A stretch of 64,000 nt of DNA from Lentisphaerae bacterium RIFOXYA12_64_32 (lineage in GTDB: Bacteria; Verrucomicrobiota; Lentisphaeria; Oligosphaerales; YB12-FULL-65-16): contig MHBL01000431.1 in the NCBI GenBank assembly GCA_001803235.1, positions 1 to 64,000 of the forward strand. Reading direction: 5' to 3'. A model generated the notes under the pieces. That model saw nothing but the letters and a program-made list of their open reading frames with translations. It was not told where the DNA came from and did not search any database. Both the position numbers and the translations under genes were made by a program. This document shows, piece by piece, positions 34,432-43,463 of the stretch (its first letter is position 1; every line of letters starts with the position of its first letter).

Positions 34432-35940
34432 ATGAGAGACAAGATCAGGAACTGCCTGCGTGCCGGCTTCGCCGGGCTCTACGTCGTCACCCCCGAGGAG
34501 GTCCGGGCCGAGGCCGACCTCAAGGCCGTGGCCGACGAGCTGGGCTACACCGTGCTGTCGTGGACCGTCACCGCGGGCCTGCTCAACACGCGGACCGGCG
34601 CGGTGGACAGCATCACGGACCCCGTCGAGGCCGTCGCCGCCGTCGGCGACCTGCCGGAGCGCAGCGTCGTCGTCCTCAAGGACGGCCACCTCTTCCTGGG
34701 CGACGCCGGCCAGGCCGCGAACCCGGTCATCGTCCGGGCGCTGAAGGACAGCATCCGCGCGGCGCGCTGCTCCGCCAAGGCCGTGGTCATCCTGGCCTGC
34801 AGGCTGGTGCTGCCCCCGGAGCTGGAGAAGGAGTTCGCCGTCATCGAGGTCGGTCTTCCCGACCGCGCCGCCCTGAAGGTGATCGCCACCAACATCGCGA
34901 AGTCCGCTGGGCTGACACTGGAACCGTCCGCTGTCGACGCGGCTGCGGAATCCGCACGGGGACTGACGACCACGGAAGCCGAGGACATCATGGCCTTGGC
35001 CGTGGTCACATCCGGCGGCCCTGACCCCGTACTCATCGCCCGGGAGAAGGCCAGGACGGTGAAGAAGAACGGGATCCTGGAGATCATCGAGCCGGCGGAG
35101 ACCGCCGCCGACGTCGGCGGCCTCGACGGGCTGAAGGGCTGGCTGCTGAAACGCCGCAACGCGTTCACCCCCGAGGCCAGCGCGTTCGGGCTGCCGCCGC
35201 CCCGGGGCGTGCTCATCCTGGGTATTCCGGGTACGGGCAAGAGCCTGACGGCCAAGGCCGCGGCGTCGATCCTGGAGCGGCCGATCCTGCGGCTGGACGC
35301 CGGCCGCCTGTTCGCCGGGCTGGTCGGCGAGAGCGAGGCCAACCTGCGCCGTGCCATCCAGACGGCGGAAGCCGTCGCGCCGTGCATCCTGTGGATCGAC
35401 GAGATCGAGAAGGGCTTCAGCGGCTCCCGGAGCAGCGCGAGCACCGACGGCGGCACCAGCGCCCGGGTCTTCGGCGGCTTCATCTCCTGGATGCAGGAGA
35501 AGGCGGCGCCGGTGTTCGTCGTCGCCACCGCCAACGACGTCAGCCAGTTGCCGCCCGAGCTGCTGCGGAAGGGGCGGTTCGACGAGCTGTTCTTCGTCGA
35601 CCTGCCGGACGACGGCGACCGTGCCCAGATATGGCGGATCCACATCGGGAAGCGGCGGCGCGACGCCGCCGGGTTCGACGTCCAGGCCCTGGTCAAGCTG
35701 TCCGAGGGCTTCACCGGCGCCGAGGTCGAGCAGGTCGTGGTGGACGCGCTGTACGACGCCTACGACGCGGGCCGCGACCTGGACACCGCCGGCGTCATCG
35801 CCGCGATCCAGCGCACGGTCCCGCTCTCGGTCACGATGTCGGAGCAGGTCGACGCGCTGCGCCAGTGGGCCAGGAACCGGGCCCGCCCCGCGGCCGGCGA
35901 GCGGCGCAGCCCGAAGGCAGCGCGGAGGATCGCAGCGTAG
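34432..35940 (+). CDS. Ycf46-like AAA+ ATPase
   Basis: This 502-residue protein starts at ATG 34432 (MRDKIRNCLRAGFAGL) with CAGGAGC upstream. An N-terminal RecA-like domain without Walker motifs (VVTPEEVRAEADL, VVVLKDGHLFL) precedes the AAA+ domain: Walker A GIPGTGKS at 264-271, Walker B ILWIDEIE at 319-326, then VVATANDVSQLPPELLRKGR and a C-terminal EGFTGAEVEQVV helix bundle. The architecture is that of Ycf46, an AAA ATPase of plastids and cyanobacteria. It probably remodels a protein or DNA complex with the DUF1257/DUF2997 proteins. The link is known from gene neighbourhoods, not biochemistry. Confidence 0.85.
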   Translation: MRDKIRNCLRAGFAGLYVVTPEEVRAEADLKAVADELGYTVLSWTVTAGLLNTRTGAVDSITDPVEAVAAVGDLPERSVVVLKDGHLFLGDAGQAANPVIVRALKDSIRAARCSAKAVVILACRLVLPPELEKEFAVIEVGLPDRAALKVIATNIAKSAGLTLEPSAVDAAAESARGLTTTEAEDIMALAVVTSGGPDPVLIAREKARTVKKNGILEIIEPAETAADVGGLDGLKGWLLKRRNAFTPEASAFGLPPPRGVLILGIPGTGKSLTAKAAASILERPILRLDAGRLFAGLVGESEANLRRAIQTAEAVAPCILWIDEIEKGFSGSRSSASTDGGTSARVFGGFISWMQEKAAPVFVVATANDVSQLPPELLRKGRFDELFFVDLPDDGDRAQIWRIHIGKRRRDAAGFDVQALVKLSEGFTGAEVEQVVVDALYDAYDAGRDLDTAGVIAAIQRTVPLSVTMSEQVDALRQWARNRARPAAGERRSPKAARRIAA

Positions 35941-36012
35941 CACCCCGCAGCCGCCGATGACCGCTGCTAGCGGCGTGAATCGCAACCCCACACGAAAGGA
36001 CGGACACAACCC

Positions 36013-36261
36013 GTGAGAACCAAGCCCCGACCCAAGCCCGGCAGCACGGTGACCGGCGCGTACTCGGCTGCCGGGTACGAGGTGCTCCTGGACGGCCGGC
36101 CGGTGTACGCCGCGGGGAGCAACCCGCACGACTCCGCGCTGCCCGCCGCGCCCGGCCGCGGGCTGCCGGTCGCCACGATCGCCGCGTACTGCGAGCGCAC
36201 CTGCCGCGACATCGCGGCCGAGCGCGGCGCGGCGTTCGGCGGCGTCGAGTCGGAAGATTAG
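36013..36261 (+). CDS. Hypothetical small protein
   Basis: This 82-residue protein starts at GTG 36013 (MRTKPRPKPGSTVTGA); AAAGGA lies upstream but is rather far. VTGAYSAAGYEVLLDGRPVY and VATIAAYCERTCRDIAAERG are the most structured parts. I recognise no family. It is in line with the module operon, 70 bases after the AAA gene. Confidence 0.5.
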   Translation: MRTKPRPKPGSTVTGAYSAAGYEVLLDGRPVYAAGSNPHDSALPAAPGRGLPVATIAAYCERTCRDIAAERGAAFGGVESED

Positions 36262-36291
36262 GCCACGTGAACACCAACAGGAGAACCGCCC

Positions 36292-36633
36292 ATGCTGAGA
36301 GGCCACGCGCTGCTGGACGGCGATGACGACGCCCCGAAGCGGTTCGCCGCCGTCCCCCGACGGCACCGGACCCGCACCGTCCAGGAGATGGTCATCCCCC
36401 CGAACTACCCGCACTGGCGCCGGGAGCGGCGCGTGCCCTGGCTGACCCTGAGCGGCCGATGGCTGGAGCATGCCGGGTTCACGCCCGGGATGCAGGTCGC
36501 CATCGAGGTCCGCCCGAACCGACTCACGATCCGAGGCGTCCCGCCGCTAGAGACAGGAGCAAGCACATGGGAGAACGACAAATCTGGATCCTGTTCGAGG
36601 CCAGGGCCGCAGATGACTTCTGCGACACCCTGA
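36292..36633 (+). CDS. SymE-like protein
   Basis: This 113-residue protein starts at ATG 36292 (MLRGHALLDGDDDA) with AGGAGAA upstream. Residues about 49-82 (VPWLTLSGRWLEHAGFTPG, then VAIEVRPNRLTIRG) match the SymE toxin domain, an AbrB-like fold in type I toxin-antitoxin systems, where it acts as an RNA-cleaving or nucleoid-condensing toxin. In E. coli symE is repressed by the antisense RNA SymR; I cannot show such an RNA here. Its end overlaps the next gene by 67 bases. SymE-like proteins are common on mobile elements. Confidence 0.7.
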   Translation: MLRGHALLDGDDDAPKRFAAVPRRHRTRTVQEMVIPPNYPHWRRERRVPWLTLSGRWLEHAGFTPGMQVAIEVRPNRLTIRGVPPLETGASTWENDKSGSCSRPGPQMTSATP

Positions 36634-37064
36634 CCCACTGCGTTGTGGGGCTGTCGGCGACGCTCGCTCTGGACCTGCTCCGCCGGATCGAACTGGCGTC
36701 CGGCCTGGCGGGGCTCTGCCGCGCGGGCGAGTTCGACCACGTGGCATTCTGGTGGCCCGGGCCGGAGTGGCTCGGCCCCGGGTTCGACCCCGAGCCGTTC
36801 CTGCAACAACGGACCGGCGGCGCCAGGTGGAAACAGGCAGCAACAGTCCTCCACCGCGACGGCTTCGTCGTGGTCCCGGGAGTGAAGGCGCGCCCCGCCA
36901 TCCCGGAGTCCGAGTTCCGCCGCACCGACCTGGACCGCGTCGTGGCGCACAGGGACGCCGTCCAGTTCCAGGCGAACCCGAAGAACGCCGACGTCGCGTT
37001 CCGCTCCGCTCCGCTCTCCAGGGCGCGGCTTGAGGCCATCTGCCGCGTGTTGTCCGCGGGGTAG
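36567..37064 (+). CDS. Hypothetical protein overlapping symE-like
   Basis: This 165-residue protein starts at ATG 36567 (MGERQIWILFEARAAD) behind ACAGGAGC, inside the symE-like gene. It is well folded in appearance: LSATLALDLLRRIELASGLA, then FDHVAFWWPGPEWLG, then RWKQAATVLHRDGFVVVPG. I recognise no family. The overlap of 67 bases with the SymE-like gene points to coupled expression, and it could serve as its partner or immunity protein. That is speculation. Confidence 0.6.
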   Translation: MGERQIWILFEARAADDFCDTLTHCVVGLSATLALDLLRRIELASGLAGLCRAGEFDHVAFWWPGPEWLGPGFDPEPFLQQRTGGARWKQAATVLHRDGFVVVPGVKARPAIPESEFRRTDLDRVVAHRDAVQFQANPKNADVAFRSAPLSRARLEAICRVLSAG

Positions 37065-37193
37065 GCCCGCGCGCCACGGCGTCCTGGACCGGCTCCCGAA
37101 GATCCCGCAAGTCCCCGAGAATCCCCGCAACGGCCAACGGCAGTTTCGGGAATTCGGGGATGCAACCCAGCCCCTCAACCCTCGGAGGTCACG

Positions 37194-37607
37194 ATGGAAG
37201 CGCCTTTGACCCTGGAAATGCTGTCGAGTGCCTTTGCCGAAGCCGGCCAACGGTTCCCGGACGATGCCCGTGGCGTCGTTGTCGCCCTGGTCCGGGACTG
37301 CCATTTCGAGTCCCTGGAGCTGACGCTGGAGGTGCTCGGCTCCCAGGCCGACGACGCGCCGGTCCTTGGGGAGAGGATCGACGCCCCGTCCGTCGTGCTG
37401 GACGAGGCTGCCGTGCTCGCCGGGGAACCGGTCCCTGTCGAGGCCGTTCTCGGCCTGTTCGAGCCCGCGGCCCGCTCCGCCTTGCTGGCGCGAGGCGAGG
37501 CCGTCCAGTGGTTGTGGGGCATCCGCGAGTGCCAGAACCCGCCCCCGATCCCCCTCGACGTCCGCACGCCCACGAACAACCCACCGTTGCTGCCTCTTGA
37601 CCAGTAG
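37194..37607 (+). CDS. Hypothetical protein at the end of the plus-strand module
   Basis: This 137-residue protein starts at ATG 37194 (MEAPLTLEMLSSAFAE) behind GGAGG. It is acidic and helical (FPDDARGVVVALVRDCHFES, then VLDEAAVLAGEPVPVEAVLG), with a Pro-rich end. I recognise no family. It is the last gene before a strong terminator (37635-37670), which closes a plus-strand run of 18 genes starting near 25.8 kb. Confidence 0.6.
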   Translation: MEAPLTLEMLSSAFAEAGQRFPDDARGVVVALVRDCHFESLELTLEVLGSQADDAPVLGERIDAPSVVLDEAAVLAGEPVPVEAVLGLFEPAARSALLARGEAVQWLWGIRECQNPPPIPLDVRTPTNNPPLLPLDQ

Positions 37608-37634
37608 GTTCGGGGCGTCAAGAGCGGGAAAGGG

Positions 37635-37670
37635 AAAGGCAGCCGGCTGTTGGCCGGCTGCCTTTCTTCT
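37635..37670 (+). terminator. Rho-independent terminator closing the plus-strand module
   Basis: A 13-bp perfect stem (AAAGGCAGCCGGC and GCCGGCTGCCTTT) has a TGTTG loop and is followed by CTTCT. It starts 28 bases after the stop at 37607. Confidence 0.8.
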
Positions 37671-38231
37671 TCCGCCCTGCGACCTCGACCCGGGTCGGAA
37701 AACCGGCCCCGCGGCCCGTGGGCGGACCGGAGGCGCCGGCAGCGGTTCCCCAACTGCATGCCGGCGACCCGGATGCCACCGCGACGCGACGGATTGCGAA
37801 TCCGTCGCCCCGCCTGCGACCACCGTGCCCTGGGGGGCTTGCACGCCCGGACTGCCCGGACGTCCCGGACGCGCAGTCCGGCTCCGCAGCGGCCCGAGTG
37901 CCGCGAGTCGACGGGGTGCCCCGCCGTCAGAACGACCATGGTCCCCCAGCGACAAGCCGAGGTCCGACATGCAACACGAGCGGGTGGTCCCGACGTGGGG
38001 AGGTCCGGGATGTCCGGGATGTCCGAGCAAGCGATGCTGGTCTGGCGGTGACGATGCGGCGGCGCCCGGTGTACCTGGGCAGGCAGGAAACGGTCAAGAC
38101 ATCCCAGGCATCCCAGACATCCCGGACGTCCCGGACGCAGGCATCAACATGGAGACGACGCGATGCGCTTCGCCCCTCTCGCGCATGACGGCCAGGGCCG
38201 ACTCGGCCCTGGTCGAACGCCCCTCGGGGAG
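37671..38231. other. Gap without a recognisable gene
   Basis: About 0.56 kb between convergent units. Bases 37840-38140 are rich in short GTCCGGGATGTCC and ATCCCAGACATCCCGGAC-type direct repeats, seen near 37857, 38011 and 38100. No coding frame looks real. Confidence 0.45.
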
Positions 38232-40409
38232 TCAGGCAGCCCAGATGTCGGGGCCCTGCTTGAACAAGCGCTGGAACGCCTCGCGGGCGGCGGCGAGCGG
38301 CGGGAGCACGTACCCCCTTGTGCGGTTGTCGGCGGGACCGGTGCGGGTGGGCATGAAGTCAGTGTCGGCGAGCAGATTGGCCAGTTCGCGGCCAAAGACG
38401 TTCTGCGGCTGACTGTGCCGGCCCTGCTGCTCGCACCACCGGGTGTAGTACTCGAAGAGGGCGGTGGCGGACACCACGGCCGGCCACTCGTCGTCGGCCA
38501 ACGTCCCGGCCTTCAAGCACGAGTACCACCACTTGGCCGACGCCTCCTGCCAGTCAAGCTTCATCCCTAACTCCGCCTTCGTGTGCGGGGCGATCCGCGG
38601 GTTGAAGCCCGTCAGGTCCACGTGGAGCAGGTCGTGGAGCAGGGCCGCGTAGCCGCCGTTCGCGAGCTCGTGGAGCAGGGCCTGGAAGTACGGGTGGTCG
38701 TCGATGCGCGCGTTGCTGACCTGCAGCACGAAGAACCGCCGGTCGTCCGGCGGAAGCTTGATGGGGCGCTTGAAGTTGGAGGCGATGATGAGCCGCCGGT
38801 AGTTCGGCTGCGGCGCGGCATCGACACCCTTCGCCTCGATGGCCAACGAGGGGTCGGTGATCAGGCTCTTCAGCGTGCCGAGGTCGTCGTCCCCCGACCT
38901 CCACAGGGCCTCGTTGGCATAGATCAGGACCACGTCGCGCAGGTGGGCGTTGAATCGGCCCGTGATCTGCTCCATCTTCGTGAGCATGATGTAGTAGCGG
39001 CCCAACAGGAAGCCCAGGACCTCGACGAACAGCCCCTTGCCGGCGCCCTGTTTGCTGACGAGCACGGGGGCCTTTTCCGGGCGCTCCTGCGGCCGCTGGA
39101 ACATGTGTGCCATCCAGCACCGCAGGTAGCGGAAATGCTCCTCGACGCCGCTGCAGATCACGTCGCGAACGTGAGCCCAGTACAGGGAGCAGTCACCCGG
39201 AACCGGATCGATTGCGAATCCTGTGAATAGGTTGAAGTAGCCCCTCGATATGCGCGGCTCGCCAGGAACAAAGATCACGCCAGGGTACGTGGGGCGTTCC
39301 TTCGAGGCCATCCACATGTCAAACGCGTGCTTCTTCCCGGTCGTCCAGGGTTGGTGAAAGACCCACATGGCGCGCGGCGTCCGGAAATCGACGGTCTCGG
39401 TGCCGTCGTACCCGCGGCTGATGACGCCGATGGATGCCTGACTTCCCTTGAAGGTGACGAAGTGCGTTCTGTTGAAGTACGCCATGGCCTCCGCGGGGTC
39501 CTCTGACCTGTAGCCCGCTTCGTTCGGGTCGATCAGTGCCTCATTGTCCGCGTCGCCCGCGCCCCCGTCAGCCGGCTCGACGCCCGCCTCGGTGGCGGCG
39601 ACCCAATCTGGCGCCGTTGCGGACGGGTCGAGGAAAGTGAAATACACGGACGCGAGTGCCTGGAGGGACTGCCCGGCCTCGATGAGCGCCGCGTCCCCGC
39701 GGTCGCAGATGACGTGGATGTCGGGGGCGTGCGCAAGGGTGGGCTGCACCGCCAGCGGCAGGTCCGAGAGCGCGCACTCCTCGGCGGATTCGACCGTCTT
39801 GTCGCGGTAGCGCTGGATGAGGAGCCGGTCGGCCGTGTCGGGGAGGCGCCACACGCAGAAGAAATCGGGGGGCGGTTCGTCGGCCCGCGGTGGCGACCGG
39901 TCCTCGGCCCCCGCCTCGCCGTCTGCCGTCGGCGTACCGACCAAGTCCGGCTCCGGGCTGTTGGCGTCGCCAACACTCGGTTCGGCGTCGGTCGTCTCGG
40001 TGTCCTTGGCTCGGGCGCCCGCATCTGCTCCACCGCCTTGTGCCGATTCGGCGGACGGAAGCTCGAACGTCTCGAACTCGTCGGGCAACTCCCCCTGGGC
40101 GTCGAGGAGCGCGAAGTGGACGGGACAGCCTTTCGCTCGGAACTTCGCCATCATCTTGTCCGCGCCAGCGTCGCGCTCTTTGAGGATGAAACACATCGCA
40201 CAGGTTGGTGGTGCGTTCTGGAAGAAGACAGAGTCGCTGAAAAGGAAGACTGTCGACCGCTGTGGACGTTGGATCTTCTCCTCGGCCACGGTCGCACACC
40301 GCTGGGTCTGACAGATGTAGAGTTCGTCGTACCTGTATGTGCTGGTGTTCGCACCGCGTGGGGACACGGCGCGGCTCTTCTTCGGCGTTCCGACACGGCG
40401 AAACGGCAT
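38232..40409 (-). CDS. D5-type primase-helicase (DUF5906-like)
   Basis: This 725-residue protein starts at ATG 40409 (MPFRRVGTPKKSRAV) behind GGAGGG. Residues about 55-85 carry a CxxC (CAMC). An acidic low-complexity linker covers about 115-180. The C-terminal half is a superfamily III helicase: Walker A SKQGAGKG at 452-459, then DVVLIYANEALWRSGDDD, then RRFFVLQVS. Such proteins replicate phages and plasmids by unwinding the origin, often with a primase. It is 213 bases from the integrase, in the same orientation. It supports an origin of replication on the element, though I cannot place one. Confidence 0.8.
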   Translation of the reverse strand: MPFRRVGTPKKSRAVSPRGANTSTYRYDELYICQTQRCATVAEEKIQRPQRSTVFLFSDSVFFQNAPPTCAMCFILKERDAGADKMMAKFRAKGCPVHFALLDAQGELPDEFETFELPSAESAQGGGADAGARAKDTETTDAEPSVGDANSPEPDLVGTPTADGEAGAEDRSPPRADEPPPDFFCVWRLPDTADRLLIQRYRDKTVESAEECALSDLPLAVQPTLAHAPDIHVICDRGDAALIEAGQSLQALASVYFTFLDPSATAPDWVAATEAGVEPADGGAGDADNEALIDPNEAGYRSEDPAEAMAYFNRTHFVTFKGSQASIGVISRGYDGTETVDFRTPRAMWVFHQPWTTGKKHAFDMWMASKERPTYPGVIFVPGEPRISRGYFNLFTGFAIDPVPGDCSLYWAHVRDVICSGVEEHFRYLRCWMAHMFQRPQERPEKAPVLVSKQGAGKGLFVEVLGFLLGRYYIMLTKMEQITGRFNAHLRDVVLIYANEALWRSGDDDLGTLKSLITDPSLAIEAKGVDAAPQPNYRRLIIASNFKRPIKLPPDDRRFFVLQVSNARIDDHPYFQALLHELANGGYAALLHDLLHVDLTGFNPRIAPHTKAELGMKLDWQEASAKWWYSCLKAGTLADDEWPAVVSATALFEYYTRWCEQQGRHSQPQNVFGRELANLLADTDFMPTRTGPADNRTRGYVLPPLAAAREAFQRLFKQGPDIWAA

Positions 40410-40579
40410 GTTGTGGACCCTCCAGCTTAGTTCGGCTGAAACGCGAACGAAGAACAACTCTCCTACTTTAGGTGCCGCGCGGCAGAAAAACAGTGTTGGT
40501 TCCCGCCGGCCCCCCAAATCCCCGACTTGCAGCCAATCCATGGTCTTGCCCGGAATCGCCGCGGCCGGCCGGGGAAGGG

Positions 40580-40614
40580 ACGAAGAAGGACACGGCGGCG
40601 GCGGGCCGCCGTGT
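40580..40614 (-). terminator. Hairpin after the integrase gene
   Basis: A 10-bp stem (ACACGGCGGC and GCCGCCGTGT) lies 9 bases past the integrase stop and is followed on the minus strand by CCTTCTTCG. It is a weak intrinsic terminator. Confidence 0.55.
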
Positions 40615-40622
40615 CGGTGGGG

Positions 40623-41819
40623 TCAGGGTTGCTCCTTCTTCGGTTTGGTGAGGCCGCTGATGTGGTCGGCGATGCGGTCCGCGGTCCTCCTGACCGACGT
40701 TTGGCTGAGGTGGGCGTACCTTTGCGTCGTAATCGCAACCTGGTGCCCCAGAACAGCTTGCACCTCGTACAGGGTCGCACCGTTCTGGACCATAATCGAC
40801 GCCGCCGAGTGGCGAAGGCCATGGCATAAGAACGCGGTTATCCCCGCCAGCTTGCATGCCCGGGCGAAGGTGCCGCGGACGTCGCGGCGGTGGCCTGTTC
40901 CGCGCTCGGCCGGGAAAACCCACGGCCCGTCGGGCCGGCGCCGGCGCTGGTCCTCCAGTGTCTTGAGGGCCAGGCCGTTCAGCGGCACGTGCCGCGCCCG
41001 GCCGGACTTCGACGTGGGCAGCGTGAGCATCCGTCCCTCCATGTCGGCGTTCTCCCAACGCAGCGAGAGCGCCTCGCCCTTCCTCATCCCGGTGAAGAGC
41101 AGCAGGCGCAGGATGTTGGCCGACTCCGGCTCGCACCGGTCCAGGGCCGACAGGAAGCCGGTGATCTCCGCGTCGCTGAGGTAGCGCTCGCGCGGCGGCG
41201 GCTCGCGGTACTTCGAGACGCGGACCGCCGGGGTGGTTTCGAGGATCTCCCATTTGAAGGCCAGGTTCATCATTCTTTTCAGCAAACTGAGGTGGCGATT
41301 CGCCGTTGACGGCGACGTCCGGCGCCGGACGGTGCCCACGTACCCCTGGATGTCCGCCGCCGTGATCGAGCGCAGGGGCCGGTCGCCCCAGAGCGGCACG
41401 AGCTGGTTTTGTAGGGTCAGCCAGTCACTGCGCCACGTTCTCTTACTGTCCCGGGCGTGCGGCATGTACCTGTCCATGGCGAAGGCCCCGAACGTCAGCG
41501 ACTCGGTGGCCTCGCGTTTCAGCTCCTGTCGCGGGTCCTGGCCCCGGTCGACCATGGTCCGCAGCCGCCAGGCTTCCTCCCGTGCGGCGGCGACGGACAC
41601 GCCGGGGTACTCGCCGAGGGCGAAACAGGCCTTCTTCCCGTCCACGCCGCGCATTCTGAGAAACCAGAACCGGCGTCCCGTCTTGCTGATCGAAAGCTTG
41701 AGGCCGGGGGTCTTGGCGTCGGTGTACTCGATGGCCTGGCTCGGGACCGACGGATGGCCGGGCGGCAGGAGCCGCCCGATCGCCTTGTCGGTGAGCACGA
41801 TGGTGTTGCCGTGCGGCAT
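40623..41819 (-). CDS. Tyrosine site-specific integrase
   Basis: This 398-residue protein starts at ATG 41819 (MPHGNTIVLTDKAIGR) with AAGGAGACG upstream. Residues 1-85 resemble the arm-binding domain of P4-type integrases (TDAKTPGLKLSISKTGRRFW, then FALGEYPGVSVAAAREEA). The SAM-like core domain spans about 110-200. All catalytic residues are present: R246 (TGMRKGEAL), K271, H333 and R336 (CHGLRHSAAS), H359 and Y368 (VLGHQVAITTQRYAHL). It should integrate and excise the element at a specific site, often a tRNA. The excisionase is not evident. The att site is not found next to it, perhaps because an insertion sequence lies 150 bases away. Confidence 0.9.
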   Translation of the reverse strand: MPHGNTIVLTDKAIGRLLPPGHPSVPSQAIEYTDAKTPGLKLSISKTGRRFWFLRMRGVDGKKACFALGEYPGVSVAAAREEAWRLRTMVDRGQDPRQELKREATESLTFGAFAMDRYMPHARDSKRTWRSDWLTLQNQLVPLWGDRPLRSITAADIQGYVGTVRRRTSPSTANRHLSLLKRMMNLAFKWEILETTPAVRVSKYREPPPRERYLSDAEITGFLSALDRCEPESANILRLLLFTGMRKGEALSLRWENADMEGRMLTLPTSKSGRARHVPLNGLALKTLEDQRRRRPDGPWVFPAERGTGHRRDVRGTFARACKLAGITAFLCHGLRHSAASIMVQNGATLYEVQAVLGHQVAITTQRYAHLSQTSVRRTADRIADHISGLTKPKKEQP

Positions 41820-42129
41820 GGGCGTCTCCTTGTCGTCGGCGCCGTCTCTGCGTCCGGCGGCGCGTCTCTGCTTCGTGGGTGGAACCCTGCGGCGGCCAGC
41901 GCCTGTCGCGTCTCACTGGTCACAGGTTAGACGCGCGGCCGCCGCAATGCAAGCGGCCGGGGCGCGGTGCAGCGCCGCGAGATTGGCCGGGGCTCGGACG
42001 TCGAGGTGGGCGACAGAGGGGGGCACGGGGCGGCGGCGGGGATGACGGAGCGGAGCGACCGATAGGTCTCTCTGGCGTGCTCTGGATTGTCACTGCGGCT
42101 TGGGGACGGGTCTGCTACGGCCTTGAGCG

Positions 42130-43410
42130 TTACGTGGAGTTGAACACCCAGCGCGGGCGGATGACGGCGGCGAACTGCGCGTCCAGAGCGAAAGCGTTGA
42201 GGATGCGGTTGGCGAGCGAAGCGGCGAGGCACTTGGCGAGGTTCTTAAGCGAGGTGAAGACGCCGAGGGCCGAAGTGCCCGTCGGCGCCGCATGCCCTGC
42301 TTCCTGCAGGAGTTTACCTTGCAGGTCCGTATGCAGCATGACCTGATGCAGGGCATGAGCGATCTGGATGAAGTGGTAGTAGTTCTTCCAGGCGAACCCC
42401 TTGGTGCCGTAGCAGTGTTCCAGTCCGTAGCCGCAGTTCTTCTGGACGTTGAAGCCGATGTTTTCGATCTTGAAGCGTTGGCGACCTCCCAGGTTGATGA
42501 GTTCCTTGATGTTCTTCTGGTCCGGACGGAAATCGGTCAGGTACATGAAGCGGGTATCTTCGCCGGTCTTGTGGTTGTGGACATCGCAGACGATGGCGTG
42601 GAGGGTGTGTTTGCGGTACTCCAGGTTGCAGGCCCACCGGAACGTCATGACGCGGTCGTCGTCGAGGGTCTCGCGCAGCACTGGGGCGCCGCGACGTTCG
42701 ATCTGGCGCATGGCTTCCTGGTAGAGGGTGGGAATGGACCCTTCTTTGAAGGCGATGAAGAAGGTCCAGTGGTACTGCAGGAGGATATCCAGGATCGGTT
42801 CGCAAGCATACAGGGAGTCCAACAACGCACACACCGGCAGACGCGGAAAGCGCTTCTTGATCTTCCTGGCCAGGTCGGGGAAGTGGTTGCGTTCGCAGGT
42901 CTGCTTGTCATAGCCGCCGGGCGGGTTCTCGATGAACTCGCAGCCCATGGTGAAGGCCAGTCCGGTATTGGTGACCAGTTTGGCTTCCAACACGCTGTGG
43001 AAGTAATCCGTGACGCCGTTGCTGTGCTTGCGAACCAGGCAACGAGAACAGTGAGGATCGTGGAAGTGGAAAAGTTCGGTTCCGTCGAAGGCAACCAGGT
43101 AGTACTCATCTTGAAAGCGGTAATCCTCCAGACTGCGCTGCCGCAGCAGGTGCCCGGTCATATCTACGGCGATCTCGGCGATCTCGTGGTCGGGCACGCC
43201 CGCGAGGAAGTAGTTCATTTCAAAGTCGGATGAGACGCGATCGACGGGTTCGTTCAGCAACAGTGCCAGGTTGGCGCGGAACTCGTCGGTGCCCATGTCT
43301 TGGCCGAATTGCCGCCGCGACCCGGAGAGCTCAAGGAACATGAGCATGGTCTGCACGGCCAACTGCCGCGCCTTGAACGTCACCTGCCTCTGAAGACGGA
43401 AGTCCGACAC
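42130..43410 (-). CDS. IS4-like DDE transposase
   Basis: This 426-residue protein starts at ATG 43410 (MSDFRLQRQVTFKARQ). The catalytic triad can be placed: D109 in VAFDGTELF, D198 in ALLDSLYA, and E316 in the RFKIENIGFNVQK segment, which fits the Y-R-E-K signature of IS4-type transposases loosely (the tyrosine is absent). A CxxC (CSRC) occurs at about 121-124. It moves the insertion sequence by cut-and-paste. It lies 53 bases after the DUF6788-type gene and shares its promoter. Stop TAA at 42132-42130. Confidence 0.88.
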   Translation of the reverse strand: MSDFRLQRQVTFKARQLAVQTMLMFLELSGSRRQFGQDMGTDEFRANLALLLNEPVDRVSSDFEMNYFLAGVPDHEIAEIAVDMTGHLLRQRSLEDYRFQDEYYLVAFDGTELFHFHDPHCSRCLVRKHSNGVTDYFHSVLEAKLVTNTGLAFTMGCEFIENPPGGYDKQTCERNHFPDLARKIKKRFPRLPVCALLDSLYACEPILDILLQYHWTFFIAFKEGSIPTLYQEAMRQIERRGAPVLRETLDDDRVMTFRWACNLEYRKHTLHAIVCDVHNHKTGEDTRFMYLTDFRPDQKNIKELINLGGRQRFKIENIGFNVQKNCGYGLEHCYGTKGFAWKNYYHFIQIAHALHQVMLHTDLQGKLLQEAGHAAPTGTSALGVFTSLKNLAKCLAASLANRILNAFALDAQFAAVIRPRWVFNST

Positions 43411-43463
43411 CGCTCCCAGACGGTCCAGGAGAAAGGGGAAGTAGTGGCCTTGGGCTACCGGGA

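Noticed and set aside
33898..36471. Minus-strand frame of 857 codons
   Set aside because: It is antisense to the Ycf46-like ATPase, with repetitive Gly/Arg/Asp composition and no family features.
37840..38140. CRISPR-like array from repeated GACATCCCGGAC pieces
   Set aside because: The pieces are short, unevenly spaced and partly overlapping; there is no constant repeat with unique spacers.
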